In this document: positions 41,401 through 56,400 of the stretch, piece after piece
Layout: every line of letters begins with the position of its first letter
Numbering within the stretch: the first letter of the stretch is position 1
Notes under the pieces: generated by a model
The model's database searches: none
Told to the model about the DNA's origin: nothing
The model's input: only the letters and a program-made list of their open reading frames with translations
Assembly (NCBI GenBank): GCA_006937955.1
Contig: SSNP01000038.1
Coordinates: 894,097 to 958,096, forward strand
Length of the DNA stretch: 64,000 nucleotides
Reading direction: 5' to 3'
Source: Pachypanchax playfairii
Lineage: Eukaryota > Chordata > Actinopteri > Cyprinodontiformes > Aplocheilidae
Program-made: the position numbers and the translations under genes

Positions 41401-44400
41401 CCAGATGCCCTGGGTCCCAGATCATAGAAGCCTTCAAGATCCCAGTAGGTTTCAAAATGTCCCATTGTTTTGATGTAACAAGAGGACAGCGTCCCATACC
41501 CAATATTTTTCTTCAAAATCCTTGAAGTGTCATCAAAACTGTATTAAATATAGTCTAATTTAAATCAGTGCTGTCCAGTTTAGAGTAAATGTTATGTTGA
41601 GAAACCAACAGACTGTATCAGTTCTTTACTCTGGTTAAATCTCCCCACTGACCCCTTCAGTTCTAGAAAACATTGTGTAACAATGAGTAAAACCTCCAAC
41701 AGAAGCAGATTCACTGTTGGAAGCCATCACATTCAACCTGTTGGTGTGACACAAGAAAAGACAGAAAATTAGGCAGACTTGGTGCCAGAGTGACAGATCC
41801 AGATCGACTGCATGTGTTAACATTTTGTCCTCATTAGACAGCCTCCCTGCAACTAAAACTAACAGGCTGACTGTTAGCAGGAATCATGTTTTGAGACATT
41901 AGTGAGACTTCATGCTGCTTAAGAGGTGATTTCAGGGCCATGCCACAAGGCTTCCAGGTTCCCTGTGATTGCACATTCATGTGACATTTTAATTACTGCC
42001 ATAGATTCCTTTTGATTACCCTGTTCAGTCCCACTGCTTTGATGTCCTCACACCAGTGACATGCTTTCTGCTGCTAAGATGAAAGCAGACATTGTTTTTC
42101 TGCTCTGTGAGCAATTGTAATTGTATTCTGTTGTGTACATGCCTTGGAGGCTCAGCTTCATCCTTTAATGCAAATTTTATCGCTCTTTGTATTAATGACA
42201 GATTAAATACAATTAGCCAAACTTTTGAAAACACAAGTTTTCTTTTTTGGCAAACTAATTGTTATGACTTTGTTGTTGCAGCTATTTTTTTTTCTGTCCT
42301 GGTCATTTTCAATTAATGGATCTGCACTCCTTCTAACTTACAGTTCATTTAATTAAATGACAATTTATCACATTTTTAGTCAATACAATTATTGAAACCA
42401 CCAAATAAAAAATGTGTATGCTAAAATTAGTTTTTCATTGAGTTCACACGTCTAAATCTACATACATTTATTTATCTTTTCAGCCTTTTTGCTCCCTTCA
42501 TCTCCAACTGCAACTGTCAGAGAACCCTTATGTGTCTGGAACGATCTCCAGCAAGAATTCAGCACCTGGTGTCATAGTAGCTACAGGTGAGCAAAACCAC
42601 TTAGCACATCACAGACTTTGATTATAAACTCTCACTGAACAACACACAGTTTATTGCATGTAAAAAAATCTTTATTATTTGCATTAACCTTAACCTTTTT
42701 TAAGGTGGAACTTACACTTCTTATCATGGAAGCATTGTTTAAAATACACCTTCTTCCAGGTTAAACACAGCTTTACATTTTTGTTGAGATGAACAGTCAT
42801 AAAAACCATGTAAAATGTTTAACATTTTCATCTTAAGCATGTTTTTTTAACTGGTGACTTACTGTGCAAATTCCATGTGTTTTTAAATGTACATATAGTA
42901 TATTCTGTATGTACATACACTTGTATGTTCTATTTATGAAAGACTTGATTTTTTTAATAGAATGGGCTGTTATGATACAGTAATTCCTCCTTGATTGCAG
43001 CAGTTGCAATCCAGGACCCTTAGAAATAAAAACCAAAACTCCATTGTCCTCAGAACTAGTGAAAATTTGTGAAGTATAATTAGATATGCTTTTATATAAA
43101 ATCCACAGTAATGAAGCTGAAGAAGTTGATGATCACTTTATGGATAATATTGTGCATAGAAGATAGAATTAATTCGACATACTGGTATAATATGTATATA
43201 ATAAATAAGTGGCTCTGGACACAGAAAGTTTGTGAGTAATGTAGATGTTGCACGAGCTGCTGCCTGGTACAAGTAGGACTGTGTAGAACTGGTCCAGAAC
43301 CAGGTTTCAGTCTCATTCTATCCCTGTTTCTGAAACCCGTCCTGACCTCCAGCAGGTCGCTCCCATTGTAGTTCATCCTCACCAACATGAGCAGCACCGA
43401 TCCGATGTCACTCTTCTGCCTGTAAAATCCTTCCTACTGGTACAAACTCAACATGTTGGAAAAGTCTGATTTCTCTGTTCAGACCCGGTCCAGTTGGTAT
43501 ACCACCCCACAAACACAAGGATTCACCATATTATATCATGGTAAACCAAAGTTCTGTAGATTTACCACAATTGTGGTAATTGTTAGTTTTAAATAATTCT
43601 TTTTAAAATCAAACCTAAAAGATGCCCTTTAGTAAACTGCTCCAGTTCTGAACTGATGACATCACCATGTTCTCCCCTCAGCTTCTTAATGGAGTTCGTT
43701 GTAGGTTTTAAGACTTCCTCCTCAGGAAGTGTGTCGTGGATCATTTTTCTTTCATGACAAATATAATTATCCAGTTAGATGAACATGGCAGCAGGGGGTT
43801 GTTGTTTTTTTCTGATGTGCCAGCAAATGCAAAAGAATAAAGACAAATGAGGTTAAATTGATCTGTTAGTGCCAGTCTGCCGTTCTGATGAGAGTGTGCA
43901 CATTTGTGATTGTGTGTTTTCTTTAGTGTGCTAAAATGCTGACCAAGTAGAAGCCTCCACTGCTTTGGCTGCACTGTGTGCATCGGTGTGTGTGCATGAT
44001 CTGTTGGCCGAGACTTTGTCTGGCACCGTGATTCACTTTACCCACTGCTCCTTTTAAGATGTCAGTAGGTGCAGAGATTATTTTTACCAACATAACAAAC
44101 ATTGTCCAGATCAAACACACGTCTACTTACTGAGCCGTGATCAGGATTACAGATCAGGACAAGAAAACAATATGTTCAGTGCACACATACAAAAAACTGG
44201 TTTTAAAGAACTGAAATGGGCCGGAAGGAGGGGAGCGTCCTTCACATCTCACACTGTGTATGTCTATACTGAATAAAGAATAAAGCATCTGAAGAAATTT
44301 ATCTGGAGAATAATTGAATTAAAGAAAAGTAAGCTGATCTGGGAAGCAGGCCAAAGGACTATACATCAAATACATGATAATATGAATATATATAAAACTC

Positions 44401-47400
44401 ACATAGCATTTTATCTGCGTGATCTCATCGTGCTTTTGCTGGTTACATATTTTCTGTCATTTCCTCTGCAGGAAATATTGGAGCAGAATTGTCTTACAAC
44501 AACGTCGGCATGTTTATTACATCGGATGCAGGCAATAGCTGGAGACCGGTGAGATGGATACCAACACTTACACCATCAGCTGACAGACTATGACAGTAGT
44601 TTGAAATGTTGACAGTGTGAACAAATGTTGAATGAAGACATTATTCAGGCTCAGATTATTCAGATCCTGGAATAAACATTCAAATGATTATGTTAATAAA
44701 CAAAATAAGGGCTGCACGGTGGTGCAGTTGTTAGAGCTGTTGCCTTGCAGAGAGAAGGTCCTGGGTTTGAATCCGAGCATGGAGTTTGCATGTTCTCCCC
44801 GTGCATGTGTGGGTTTTCTCTGGTTAAAAATATTAAAATGATATGTTGCTCCGATCTGAGTGATTTCTGGTTACAGCTGAGTAGTTAGTCCACAGCCAGT
44901 TTTTGACTTTCGGAACACCCGTGAAATTATGATACTACAGTAGACTTTGCACATGCTCAGGATTGCTCTGTGTAATAAATATGCAATGGAAACCCTTATG
45001 TATATACACTGGTTTTACTATTTTAAAGACAGAAATTATAATTTTGTTCTCAGCTGAATAAAATGATGTATAATTTGTTTATTTGGTTCATTATTAATTT
45101 ATTTCCTCTGTGTGTTTATGTGTGTGTTTAGATTTTTGAAGAGGAGCACAATATCTGGTTTTTGGACAAGGGAGGAGCTCTTGTTGCTGTTAAACAGCCA
45201 TCGGTACCAACAAGACATCTATGGTACGACAGGTTTTTGGACACTGTATTTCTCCTGAATTGCATCTTAGAATCTTTTTGTCTTATTGAAAAAAATAAAA
45301 AAAAAACATTTAGAGAAGACATCAAATCTCACCTGAAAAAACAAACAAGCTGGATATGGAACATGGAATGAGTAAATTAAAATGATTAATATACAGAGGC
45401 ACTCCTTAATCTACTTAATCTGAAGTCAAGAAGTTAATACTGAAAAACTGATGCCGACATACTCTTCCTGCATGAGATCATGTATCATCATCCCTCAAGG
45501 TTAGAGCAGGGCTATTCAGATCCAGGCCTCAAGGACCAGTATCCTGCATGTTTTAGGTCTTTCCCAGATTCAACACACTGGAATCAAATGATGGCTCGTT
45601 AGCAGGCCTCAGCAGAACTTTACCATTCTGAGGAGGAAGTTGGAAAATTTGAATCAGCTGTGTTGGAGCAGAGACACATCTAAAACTGGTAAGGCACCTG
45701 GTGTAGAGCCTCTCTCATCCAGGACAAGTCAGTCCAAAAACATTTTTCCAAAAAAGACAGCTGGACGTCAGCCTAGTGAGGGTCCATTAGAGGACATGGG
45801 GCCCTCGTGCCACCCTCATGAAGTCTGTTTCTAATGGTCTGGTCATGCCACTGGCCCACTGGATGCCACTGTGTAGGACTCTGGTAAAGCTCATCCTGTT
45901 CCTCTTTTATACAAAGGAGCAAATCCTGGTCCTGTTGATGGGATAGGGACCTTCAACATTCCTGTCCAGCTCTTCTAAAGTAACTGTCTGTCTTCTGGAA
46001 TCTCCTCAGTCTTCCTGAGACTGTTCTGGGAGACACAGCAAACCTTCAGGCAGTGGTTCATATTAATGACCTGTTATTAATTTATTTAAGACTGTAACAG
46101 CTGACACTGAATAATATTACTTACATGACCAGATCGATATTCCATAATATATTTATATGGTGTTTTTGATTTGTTTGCTTCCAGGCACTTATCATTAGCA
46201 ACCAGCAGTATGACCCCACCCCAATCTCCCTTTAACACTTTCCTCTCCTGCCAAATCTGGTGCTTATGTTTTGCTTCAGTGCACACTAATCCAAGTGAGA
46301 CCAGATCTATTCTCCTGTCTTTTTTGCAACAATTTTGAAATTACTTTTAGACCCTCCGAAGCGTGGCCTTCCACGTTTTTGTCTTCAACACAATTTAAGT
46401 GGGATGGTGGCAGAGGTGAAGAAAATACTCTGTTTTGAAAAGGTCCATATATCTTTACAGCAGCTGTGAAGAAGTATTGTTTTCACAGCCAGTGTTGAGT
46501 TAAACACTTTCCGTCTCTGAATCCTATAACAGGTCCACATCAGTGCTTCTTGTTCTGTCAGTGCTTTTAGCCAAGTGACAGCTGAGGGCATTTTGAGGCA
46601 ACATGGTGGGATTTTCTTTTTTCAAGCTCAGGCCTCAGCAGTGTTTCTGCCCATGTCAAATCCAGGTACTTCTACTTGTTCTCACCTCAGCACCAAAGTT
46701 GATAAGCTGTCAGAATCAATAAAGCCTGGGACCAGATGATGAAAGTTGTCCAGATTTTTTTTGCCGTCTCATCCTTTCTGTACACGTTTGTATTTGAACA
46801 TGAAACAGTCTATTCTAGTCTTGTTTTCTCACCTTTGTGCCAACTTTAAACCCGAGGCATGACGCAGCTTCTTCTCCTGTATCCACACAAACATTTTCTC
46901 TTTTCATATCTTCTAAATATGTTTTCGTTGTCTTTGCTCTTATAGCCACACTGACTGTCTCTTAAACGTCCCTTTAATGTTCAGTTGTTTGATATTTACC
47001 CAAAGCTACAGTAGCTAATTGCACAGAGGCTCTGAGACTCCTCTGTTGAGACAAAGCAGTCATTCTGATCCCACCTAAACCCTCCCCTATGACCAGTCTC
47101 AAATAGAAAGTGTCTGTTTCCGTGCCATTGCTGTTGCGGGGTTTGTAATGGGAATGCATCCTGTCACAGGGTCAGCTTTGATGAGGGAAGACAGTGGACC
47201 CAGCACAGCTTCTCCTCCGTGCCTCTGTTTGTGGATGGAGTTTTGGTGGAGGCTGGAGCTGAGAACCAAATTATGACGTAAGTCCCAGAAGGGCTGAACA
47301 ACATGATCTGTATGTGTGTGTGGGAGCACTTTGAGTAGATTGAATGGTTTATAATATATGCATTGTTCTCTAAATACGTTTTAGTTATTTATTTTAACTG

Positions 47401-50400
47401 TGTTAAATTGTCTTTGAAAAGCTGTTTATGTGATATTAGGTCACCTGACAAATGAGTCTGTTTATGTAAAAATGAGCTTTTATTCTTCAGCTTACTTAAG
47501 TCCACAAACTGAAACATGTTAGTCATGAAGAAAATGGTTAGTAAATATTTGAGTTTTACCCTCTTCGAATGAATATTCTTCTCATTTAATCGCTGCATTA
47601 CCATGTAACCACTTCAATCTTTCCTCTGACCTTTTGAAAGGGTCTTTATGTTAAGTGATCAGATGTTCTATTTCAGGTGTTTGTTTCTCTTTAAAACACA
47701 ATGAAATAGTGATACATGAATTAGGCTGCACTTATTTAGAAGTAACTGTTCACATAAAGGGGCTGCCAACAAGAGTATCCCAAAAATTATCTTAGAAAGG
47801 TCTAAATATACAGTTGAAAGGCTATGAAACTGGTTAGATAAACGTAAAAAAAATACTGAAATTAATATTTTGGATGTTTTTCTCTTTTTTATATAGTAAC
47901 TTTTCTCATTTTTATTGTACCTGCAGAGAACAGATCCTGGTCATAATGAGCTTTGTTGCAGAGATGTTGCTTCTTGTTTGAAGTCATTTTATTTATTTAT
48001 TTTCCTTCTGCAGCTTTTTTGGACATTTCAGTCACCGATCTGAGTGGCAACTCATCAAGATAGACTACAAGTCCATCTTTAGCAGAAAGTGCACAGAGGA
48101 GGACTATCAGACATGGCACCTCCACAACCAGGTGAAACCAACACTCCTTTTGAGTGGTGATCCTGTTAAAGTACATGTTCTGAAACACTTGTGAATAACA
48201 ACTCTAATTGTTGTATAAACAGGGCGAGCCGTGTGTGATGGGTCAAAAGCAGATTTACATGAAACGCAGGCCTGGAAACTACTGCATGCTGGGAAAGGAC
48301 TACTCCAGAATCCTCTCAGCCGAGTCTTGTATTTGCCGAGCTCATGATTTTGAATGGTAAGATAATGTAAGCCTTTGTTCAGTGGCTCCTTTCTTCATAA
48401 TTGTCGAAGGGGATTATGTTCCTCTTCATTGTCTGCTAAAGGAGAACTTCATTAACACAGTGTTTGTTCTTCTACATGGCCACACATGTAGAAGTTCCAA
48501 ATGAAGTGTCTACATTATTAATTCTTTTTAGGATTTTTCATTTAATGGTACTTGAATTCTTTAAAAATTGACAGCTGTCAAATGTTATTGAGACTCAGCA
48601 GGTCATTTAATAAAATGTAACATCCAATAATAAGAGAAAAACAAATCTGACCTATTAAAAATCAGTTGCCTTTCAGTAGCAATTTGTTCATCTGAAGTGC
48701 ATCCATCCAGCAACCATTAAATTCTCTCTTCAGTCCACTCAGATCGGCTCTTTAGGGCCGATCTCGTCTGTCGAAGTCCTGTAACTTAACAAGCTGGCTT
48801 TGCAACAAACAGCTAAATAAATTGCACAGATTGGAAAACATGGTTGATTTGACCTGCAGTCAGATTCACTGTGTTCCTACATGCAGTTCTGTCTGAATGA
48901 TTTTCTAATGACCACATTTATGAATAAATCCACTGAGTGGATACATTAATTGGCATTTGGTCTTGGGGAATAAAAGGCATCACAATCAGAATGACAAACT
49001 AGAAAAAGCTCACGGCCATTTACCGTTTTTTAAAAGAACAATAAATGAAATATGTCATTGTATTTTATTAGTGAATCAGCAAATAAAGGAGTGACCTACT
49101 CAAGAGAAATATTCTATGTAGTCTAGTTTTACATAGTAGAAACTTGTCATTTAGGTGAAAGCCTGTGCATGTGCTTTCCATTCTTCTGTTCAATGACCTG
49201 ATGGTTCTGTGTGGTTTTTACAAGGTTTACTAATAAAGCCTGTCTGTAACATCTGTTGGGAAGCTTGTTGTGTTTATAATTCTGTTCCTTCCATGTACGA
49301 GTGTAAATCATTTCAATTTGTATGCAAATCATATATGGTTGTATTTTTTATCTTTTAATGACGAGGAACAGAAAAAACTCCATCCCAACATTTAGCAGTT
49401 ATCTAAATAATATTTATAGAAGGGCAGAGAGTGGCTGTTAATTGGTTTGTATTAACATGCTGAAAGTTTGTTATAATTTCTCCACATGTTTGAGGGTCAG
49501 TTCAAACTTCTCAGTTTCTCTCTGCAGATCTGGAGGAAGCTTGAAATTTTAAATTGAAAATCACTACAGAGGAAAAATGTTTTGATTTGATTGGAAGATT
49601 AGATGTTTAATTTGCTTAAAGTTTTGGTCACATTAACCTGTACCAACAACTGGGAACTCACTACTAATGATTTTCGTTTATTGAAGTCAGATGGAATCGT
49701 TAGCACATCTCCATGGGTATTCATGTCTCTACAGAACACTAGTTCGACCAATGGTCATCTGAGACACGGTTGTTTGTGAATACAGAAAAGTTATTTAATA
49801 CTGTTTTAATGCAGCTGTACCGCAGCGCTATAAGAATCTCGTGTTTGAGGCCTGTTTAGAAGTTGGTGACCAGGTTGATGGTCTGCCTCAAGATTTTCCG
49901 CAAATGTGCCACACAAACCCTCTGCATAGGAACACAGTGTGATGTCTTCCACCTGAGCAACATGATCAGGGATCATTTACTTTATTATTTACTTCTACAA
50001 TTATAGAGAACTGTATGTTTTTACAAGGATTTTAAATAGACAACAATGAAAAGCAGGAAATGACACTTCTCAGTTTTGAAGATGCATGAAGCAACATGAT
50101 GATGGAGAAGAAGATTATCAGGAGGTAAAGCAGGTCATCTTGTAACTGGAGGGCAACTGGTCGGTTCAAATCCTTGCTCCATCTAGAAAAAAGATTGCTT
50201 TAGAATTATACAACCAATGCATTCATAGGGTTCATTGTGACCGAGGCTTTATCCTCAGTAAAGTTCAATAAAGTTTATTATCATTATATTTGACAAACCT
50301 GTGTGATTACAGACCACAGGATGTTGCAACAAAACAAAAATTACAGAAATCACACCAATGAATAACTAAATAATTAACTTAACTTCGAGCAGTCAGCATC

Positions 50401-53400
50401 TGAGTGATCTCAGTTTGGAGAAACACGGGGAAAGTGAGGTGCTTCCTCACATCTATTATATCTCATAAGGAAAAAAAGTTGAACTACCTTGACAGTTTCT
50501 TAATGGCTAATTCACAGTGTTGTAATCACAGAATCAACTTGGACTAGTCAGCTGCTGGCTTGTTAGTTTTGTTTATTTTCTTTTGGCTCTATAATTACCT
50601 GATAAATCAATGTCATGACTGTTATGAGGAGGGACACTTGCCTGACTTGCTTGGTTGCATGTAAATCATGTGGTACATAAGAAATGCTTCTGAGAGTTAG
50701 CGTTTCTATTTACACTAACAAACCTTTGGCCTGAGGTTGTGTGTCCTGGCACACGCAGCTTCACACGACTTTACTGTGTTTTTTACCAGAAGCCTTAATC
50801 AATAGATAATAATGAATCATCAGACAGGCCTCTGGTCTCCGGTGATGAAAAGGTAGATAAGATGTACACTGTGATGTCCACTGTTGGACAGTGTGTTCTA
50901 ATACACATGCTGATATTGATCCGTTGCTGTGTGGATATTTTCTTGTTGTCTGACAGTGATTATGGATATGAACGACGCAGCGACGGGAACTGCAGACCAG
51001 CCTTCTGGTTCAGTCCTTCCACCATGTCCAGGAGCTGCAGCCAGGGTCAAAACTACCTCAACAGCACAGGGTAAGTACTACATGACTCCATCTGAACTGA
51101 TATTTATACCCCGCTGGACGCTGCGCTCTTGTTTTATATTTTATGTGAATATATTTTTGTTGCACAATTGGAGGCTGTTTTTTCTTTCATTTTCATGTTG
51201 TGGCTCAGAGCAGATGCAGATCATAGATTTACTTACATCTGTGGCAGGAGGAAGAAGCTTCCAGTCTGTGTCTAACATGTGGGTTTACTCAGTGATTTAC
51301 ATTCCTGCAAATGACTGAACATTTTGAAATAGCTTTTATTGTTTGCACAGTTAAATGAGACAAATCTTTCATTTTGAGATCTTTATTTTATTTTGGATCT
51401 TCTCTAGTGTGTTTTGAAATTACTTTCAGTTTTTAAAACTCTGATGTTCTTATTGCCCTGAAACCAACCGCCCTGCAAAGTTTTTTTTTTATAATCCTTA
51501 TAACAAAATGAATTAGTGTTATGTATGTCAGCATGTAGCTAACTATCACAAAGGTATCTACCTCCTCAACTATCTGTTGTTTTATTGGATTTTTGTGTAT
51601 TGCCATGTACAACCACAGGAAAAAAACTCATACAAAAAAAAAAAAAAATTCCCAGAAAGTGAAGACAAAATTTTGGAACTTTGTTTGTATAAAAGGGAGT
51701 TCCATCATCTAATGATATAAGCTTATGGCGGTTGTGCCCAGTATAATATGGAAATCTAATGCTGGAGGTAACAAATGTCAAAATATTTGAATACCAAAAA
51801 TCCTGATATTTTGTGTCTTTGTTGTGATTAATTGCTTTCAGTGACATCTGTTGTCATTAGTTACACTTGAGAAATGTGTCTTGAGTGTTAGTTCTGGAGA
51901 CACTTGGGGAATAGACACCTAACAAAGTGTTTTATTCACTACTGCTCTGATTAAAGTTCTTGGGGTTTTCCAACTTTTGACACAGCTTTTCTTGTCAGTT
52001 GTCATCTACTCCCAGATGTTATCACACAGCATCTGCACTCTGCTCAGTTTAACTTTTACTATAGACCTCAGGCTTGTGTAACATCCTAAAGATTAGAAAC
52101 TCTTTAATATATGTATAGATCTAATTAAAAAGTTATAAAATAGAAAATCCCCAGTATATTTAAAAAATGTTGTGTTCTTCAAACAGGTATCGTAAAGTGG
52201 TGTTAAACAACTGCACCAAAGGAGTCAAAGAAATGTACACAGCCAGAAAGCAGCAGTGCCCAAACAGACCACCTAAAGGACTCTCACTGACCACTAAAGA
52301 TGGAAAACTCACCTCCAACATGGGCAGTAACGTCACGTTCCTCGTGCACCTTGATGAAGTGAGTATAAAAGCAATGCAAGTTGTTTTTGTGCAGCAAACT
52401 GACTGTTAACATGTCTGAATTACATCTATATCCCTCTATAAGGATCCATATTTATATACATCTATACAGAACATCCACTGAAAGGTTATTCTGCCTAGTT
52501 TATTCTGTAGCTTGTTATTTTTACCCCAAACTAGAGAATCATCAGTCAGTTCAAACAAACATCTCAATATACAATCACAAAGATGTGTGAACTGATCTAC
52601 AGAGTAAAATATGAGAAAAGCTTCAGGGAATCTGACAATTTTGGATTGTGAAGGTCAAGGACAAAAACCCAAGATTCTAAAACTGGTTGTACACAGTGCA
52701 AAAGTGTTAGTCCAGTCATTATATTACACATTTTCCTCCAAGCCACCAGACTGTCATGAAATATTTGATAGTATTGATCCATAATTATTCAGCCTTTCTA
52801 ACAGGTTTCTCTGAACTGTGACTGTTTTCAGTTGATTGTTTTATTTGTTGAGCAATTTAACTTGACTTGACTTGACTTGACTTGACTTGACTTGACTTGA
52901 CTTGACTTGACTTGACTTGACTTGACTTGACTTGACACTGAACCATGAACCATTCAGATGATGAGGGTTTTCCATCATGTTCTTCATCCTCCAATCAACT
53001 CAAAAGGATCCAGATCAGAATCAGAACAGAACCAGAACCTTCCATTACATAATAGAAATTAAACAAAAAAGCAGGTTTACATGTGATCGTCACAGAGACA
53101 CAATTTGCTCCCATTTCTTTAGTTTACAGATCTTTACTGGTTCCTGTTTCTTAACGACATGATTTCAGAAACTTTTCCATTTTCCACAGATTTTGGCACA
53201 TTCGGCATAAATGTTTAGACAGACTGGATTTAAGCCTGTTTTTATTTGAGAAGAACATTTTCTGGCAGTGAAATTTGTTAAGATCAGTATGTTTCACAGC
53301 ACAGCAAAGACAGAGACAGAAGATACACACTATGACTCCATGCAGTATCATCCTGTATGTGAAACTGTGCAAAACACTCACCCCTGCAGCCCAAACATTG

Positions 53401-56400
53401 GAGATTGACTGATGTCTGGTGGTTTGGCGGAAATTGCTGCACTCCAAACACTCACTAAAGCTGAACAGAGTCAGCTCCCTCCAAATCGCCCACATCATGC
53501 AAGAGTTCTGAGCCAGAAGCTGAAATAAAAGGCCTCACCAGAGACCCTGTTAGACCCTGTTCAGAGGCACGCTTCCAGGCTGCTTGGCCACCAGGAAACT
53601 GACATGTTTCTCAGACTGAATGCACTCTGTTGATATTTGCTGCAGGATTTAGAATTGTAGCAACTGAAGGGATTTCCTGCCCCGGCTAAACAGCTCCTAT
53701 GAGGGAATATCCAGTTCCAGTGGTTGGATCACACAGTGATAAATTGTTCCTTATAATTAAAGTTTAGTTTCTCTGATGGAGAAAGAGGGAGGTAAAGGAG
53801 GAGAAATTCAGAATGATGTGATAAAAGAAGAGAAGCATGAGCAACGGAATCCTTGTGGCATCAGCCTATTTGATCAAATTCTCATGATGAATTCAAAGTT
53901 TAATTTATATTCATGAACTCTAGAATGGCTGTATTTCTTGGGGAGACCAAATGGCACTAAATATTTAATGAGTAGAAGATGCTCCAGCTCACATCTACAT
54001 TTAAAAATAGAATTAGAAAAAGTGAAAAATGAATCCAGATTTTAGGATAAAACCTTCTCTTCCATTTTTGAATTGTTTAGAAACCTTTTATGAAACACAA
54101 TATTTACATGCGCAGATGGACGGGATCATGTTTGAGAAGGCAGTTGGTGGAGATGTGATGGGCTCATATCTGAATCCCCATCAAGCAAATCTAAAACAAC
54201 TCACTTCACAGAACAAAGGATGAGAGAGTCTGAGGCATTTTGTCTTTCTTCTTCTGGTAAATATTTATGTTTTATGTTCCACATGAATCTGAAATAGTCA
54301 TTTTGTTTCATTTTTCTTAAATGAATTCAATATTGTGACCTCACAACTCAAGCTAATAGATCATCATTAAACCATGTTTACTCTTAATTTAATGTACGCT
54401 CTTATCAACATAAAATGCAGAACAGCATGGAAAGCTCGACCTCCTGGGATTGTTATGATTCTGGATTCCTAGAACATCGTGCTGCAGGCACAAGACAGAA
54501 CCTTTAGAACGTGACTGATGAACACAAACATAAATATTAATAGTTACTGCTTCTAAAAATGGTTCTACAAGCTGTTGGATCATCAGGTGGGCTTTGAAAT
54601 GCTCTAATGTTTGTATTTTTATGGCTGCTATTGCCAAATAAACATTGACACAATGTGAAATATCATTCTTTGGTTTTACCTTGTGTTCTGATCCATTAAC
54701 TGGCCTGTTTTTTAGGTTCTGATGTGTGGAACATGACAACCTAACCCAAACTCAGAATGGAACAAAGTTATATTTAGTACAACTTTTGCTGGGTTTATTA
54801 AATTCCTTCCTTCTTTTAATTTATCATTACATTTTTATCAGCTTCTTTTTTTTCACCAAGTCAAAATAGGAAGAAAATTCTCTACAGCTGTTCTTTCACA
54901 GTTTCTGTGTAAAGTGGTTCTTTTTTGTAAAACCTTTTTCGTGTCCCTGTTNGAAAACAATGATGAATTTCCTGCTGACAAAAACGCGATCGAACATGAC
55001 AGTCACTCAAGGCCACTGAGGATTCTCGGCTAAAATTTTAACCACAGCATTCATTTTCAAGTTCTGTGAAGTCACAGCATTAGGAGAACTTAGACTGGCT
55101 TGTAAAATTGATGGAAAAATTCAGTTATTAATATTTTAGTTTAAAAAAAAACACCTGTCTCCTAATTATTAGCTCATTTTAACCAGAACCAGTCAGTGTG
55201 CATATTGAGGTAAATACACTTGATGCAACAAAAAACTACAATCAAAATCTTCTCCATCAACTAAAGAACAAGAATTTCTATAAAATTCTATACTATAGTC
55301 CTTTTTTCAAACCCAGCATTTGAAACTGTTGCAGTGCAAGAATACAATATGATATCTGCTCTGCAGGCTGCAGATATAAACAGAACAATTGTTTATTTAT
55401 TTATTTGTTTGTTTGTGTTATTTGTTGCACATCACACTGACACTGTAGGTTAAGGTTTGACACACCTTAACAAACGCTGGTCTCGTGTATCCAAACTGCT
55501 GTCAGTCTATAAAACAGTGCTGTCGCTGGAATCCAACAGTTTTAAGGCACCAGACCAAGAAGTGTTTGGATCTGCTCAGCCTGCAGAGACACACTGACAC
55601 AAAGAGTGACATTTTAGAGGGATTGGTCAGCATCACTCTCATGTAAATGAGTGAATCCTAGAGAGACTCATGAACACAGAATCCACTGCAGATGCTAAGA
55701 AGAGCTGAGTGACATCAGTGCCACCAGACTAGAGTTCTGTTTGTGTGCCAGCTCATTACGGTTCTTAACAATACCCACAGAGTCTGACCCTGGCCTTTGC
55801 TGTTTCCATTTTTCATATCCACTTACCAAAAGTATAATCTTCCAGGCAGAGAAACAGAAAGCATCTCCAGAAACCTCCACCATACCTCCAGGGTTTTCAC
55901 ACTCTGATGCACAGAAACAGGTACAGGTGGAAATAAAAAAGAGCAGAAAAAGAAGAAGAATGGGACAATTTTTGGTTTCTTGTATTTGTTGGCTGAGTTT
56001 CTACGCTAATGCTGTGCTACAAATAAAGACCCCAGTGTTTTGGAGCTGGTATTGTGCCAAAATGAGTTTGGGAGTTTAATTTCATAACAGCGGTGGATGT
56101 GGCAGCTGGAGCCACCAACACTCTTGTTGATCCTCAGATAGCAGCAGATGTGATTCTCAGAGAAAAGCCTGCATACAGCTGGAAAGTCAACATGGTCGAT
56201 GGATGAAAACAAAGATCTGCATCAACAGAAAATTCTGTTTTCTACAAAACTTACAAACAAACCAGATACATTCTGTAAAATATTAATATCAGAGTGATGG
56301 TTTGAGAATTATCTAACCTGTATGTTTAATTCAAAGTCGTGAATAAAAAGATCCCGTTTAACATGTTAAGAATAAACATTTTATTAGCTGATTTAGAATT

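Larger units (their letters stand above)
37231..42483 (+). other. Intron, 5.3 kb
   Basis: It carries two Tc1-like remnants (39430-39600 and 40040-40720) and a single N at 39076. A repeat-free block at 41830-42260 with homeodomain- and POU-like words is a candidate conserved element. The rest is plain AT-rich DNA. Confidence 0.85.
45224..47169 (+). other. Intron, 1.9 kb
   Basis: Filled on its left half by a foldback repeat and an inverted Tc1-like remnant. 46180-47169 has no recognised element. Confidence 0.85.

Noticed and set aside
44708..44823. tRNA gene
   Set aside because: It has A- and B-box-like words but no cloverleaf or anticodon arm; it is a common dispersed repeat. The same applies at 11578, 15370, 16001, 23990 and 50135.
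48132..48222. Retained coding sequence between exons l and m
   Set aside because: It has GTGAAA and AG boundaries, and reading through gives a stop (the frame reaches TGA/TAA in the intron). Excision joins conserved sequence, so it is a 91-bp intron.
50929..51318. 129-codon plus-strand frame over exon n
   Set aside because: It is a different reading frame from the phased exon n and runs into the intron.
52861..52935. CRISPR-like array
   Set aside because: Units are 5 bp with no spacers; it is a microsatellite in vertebrate DNA.
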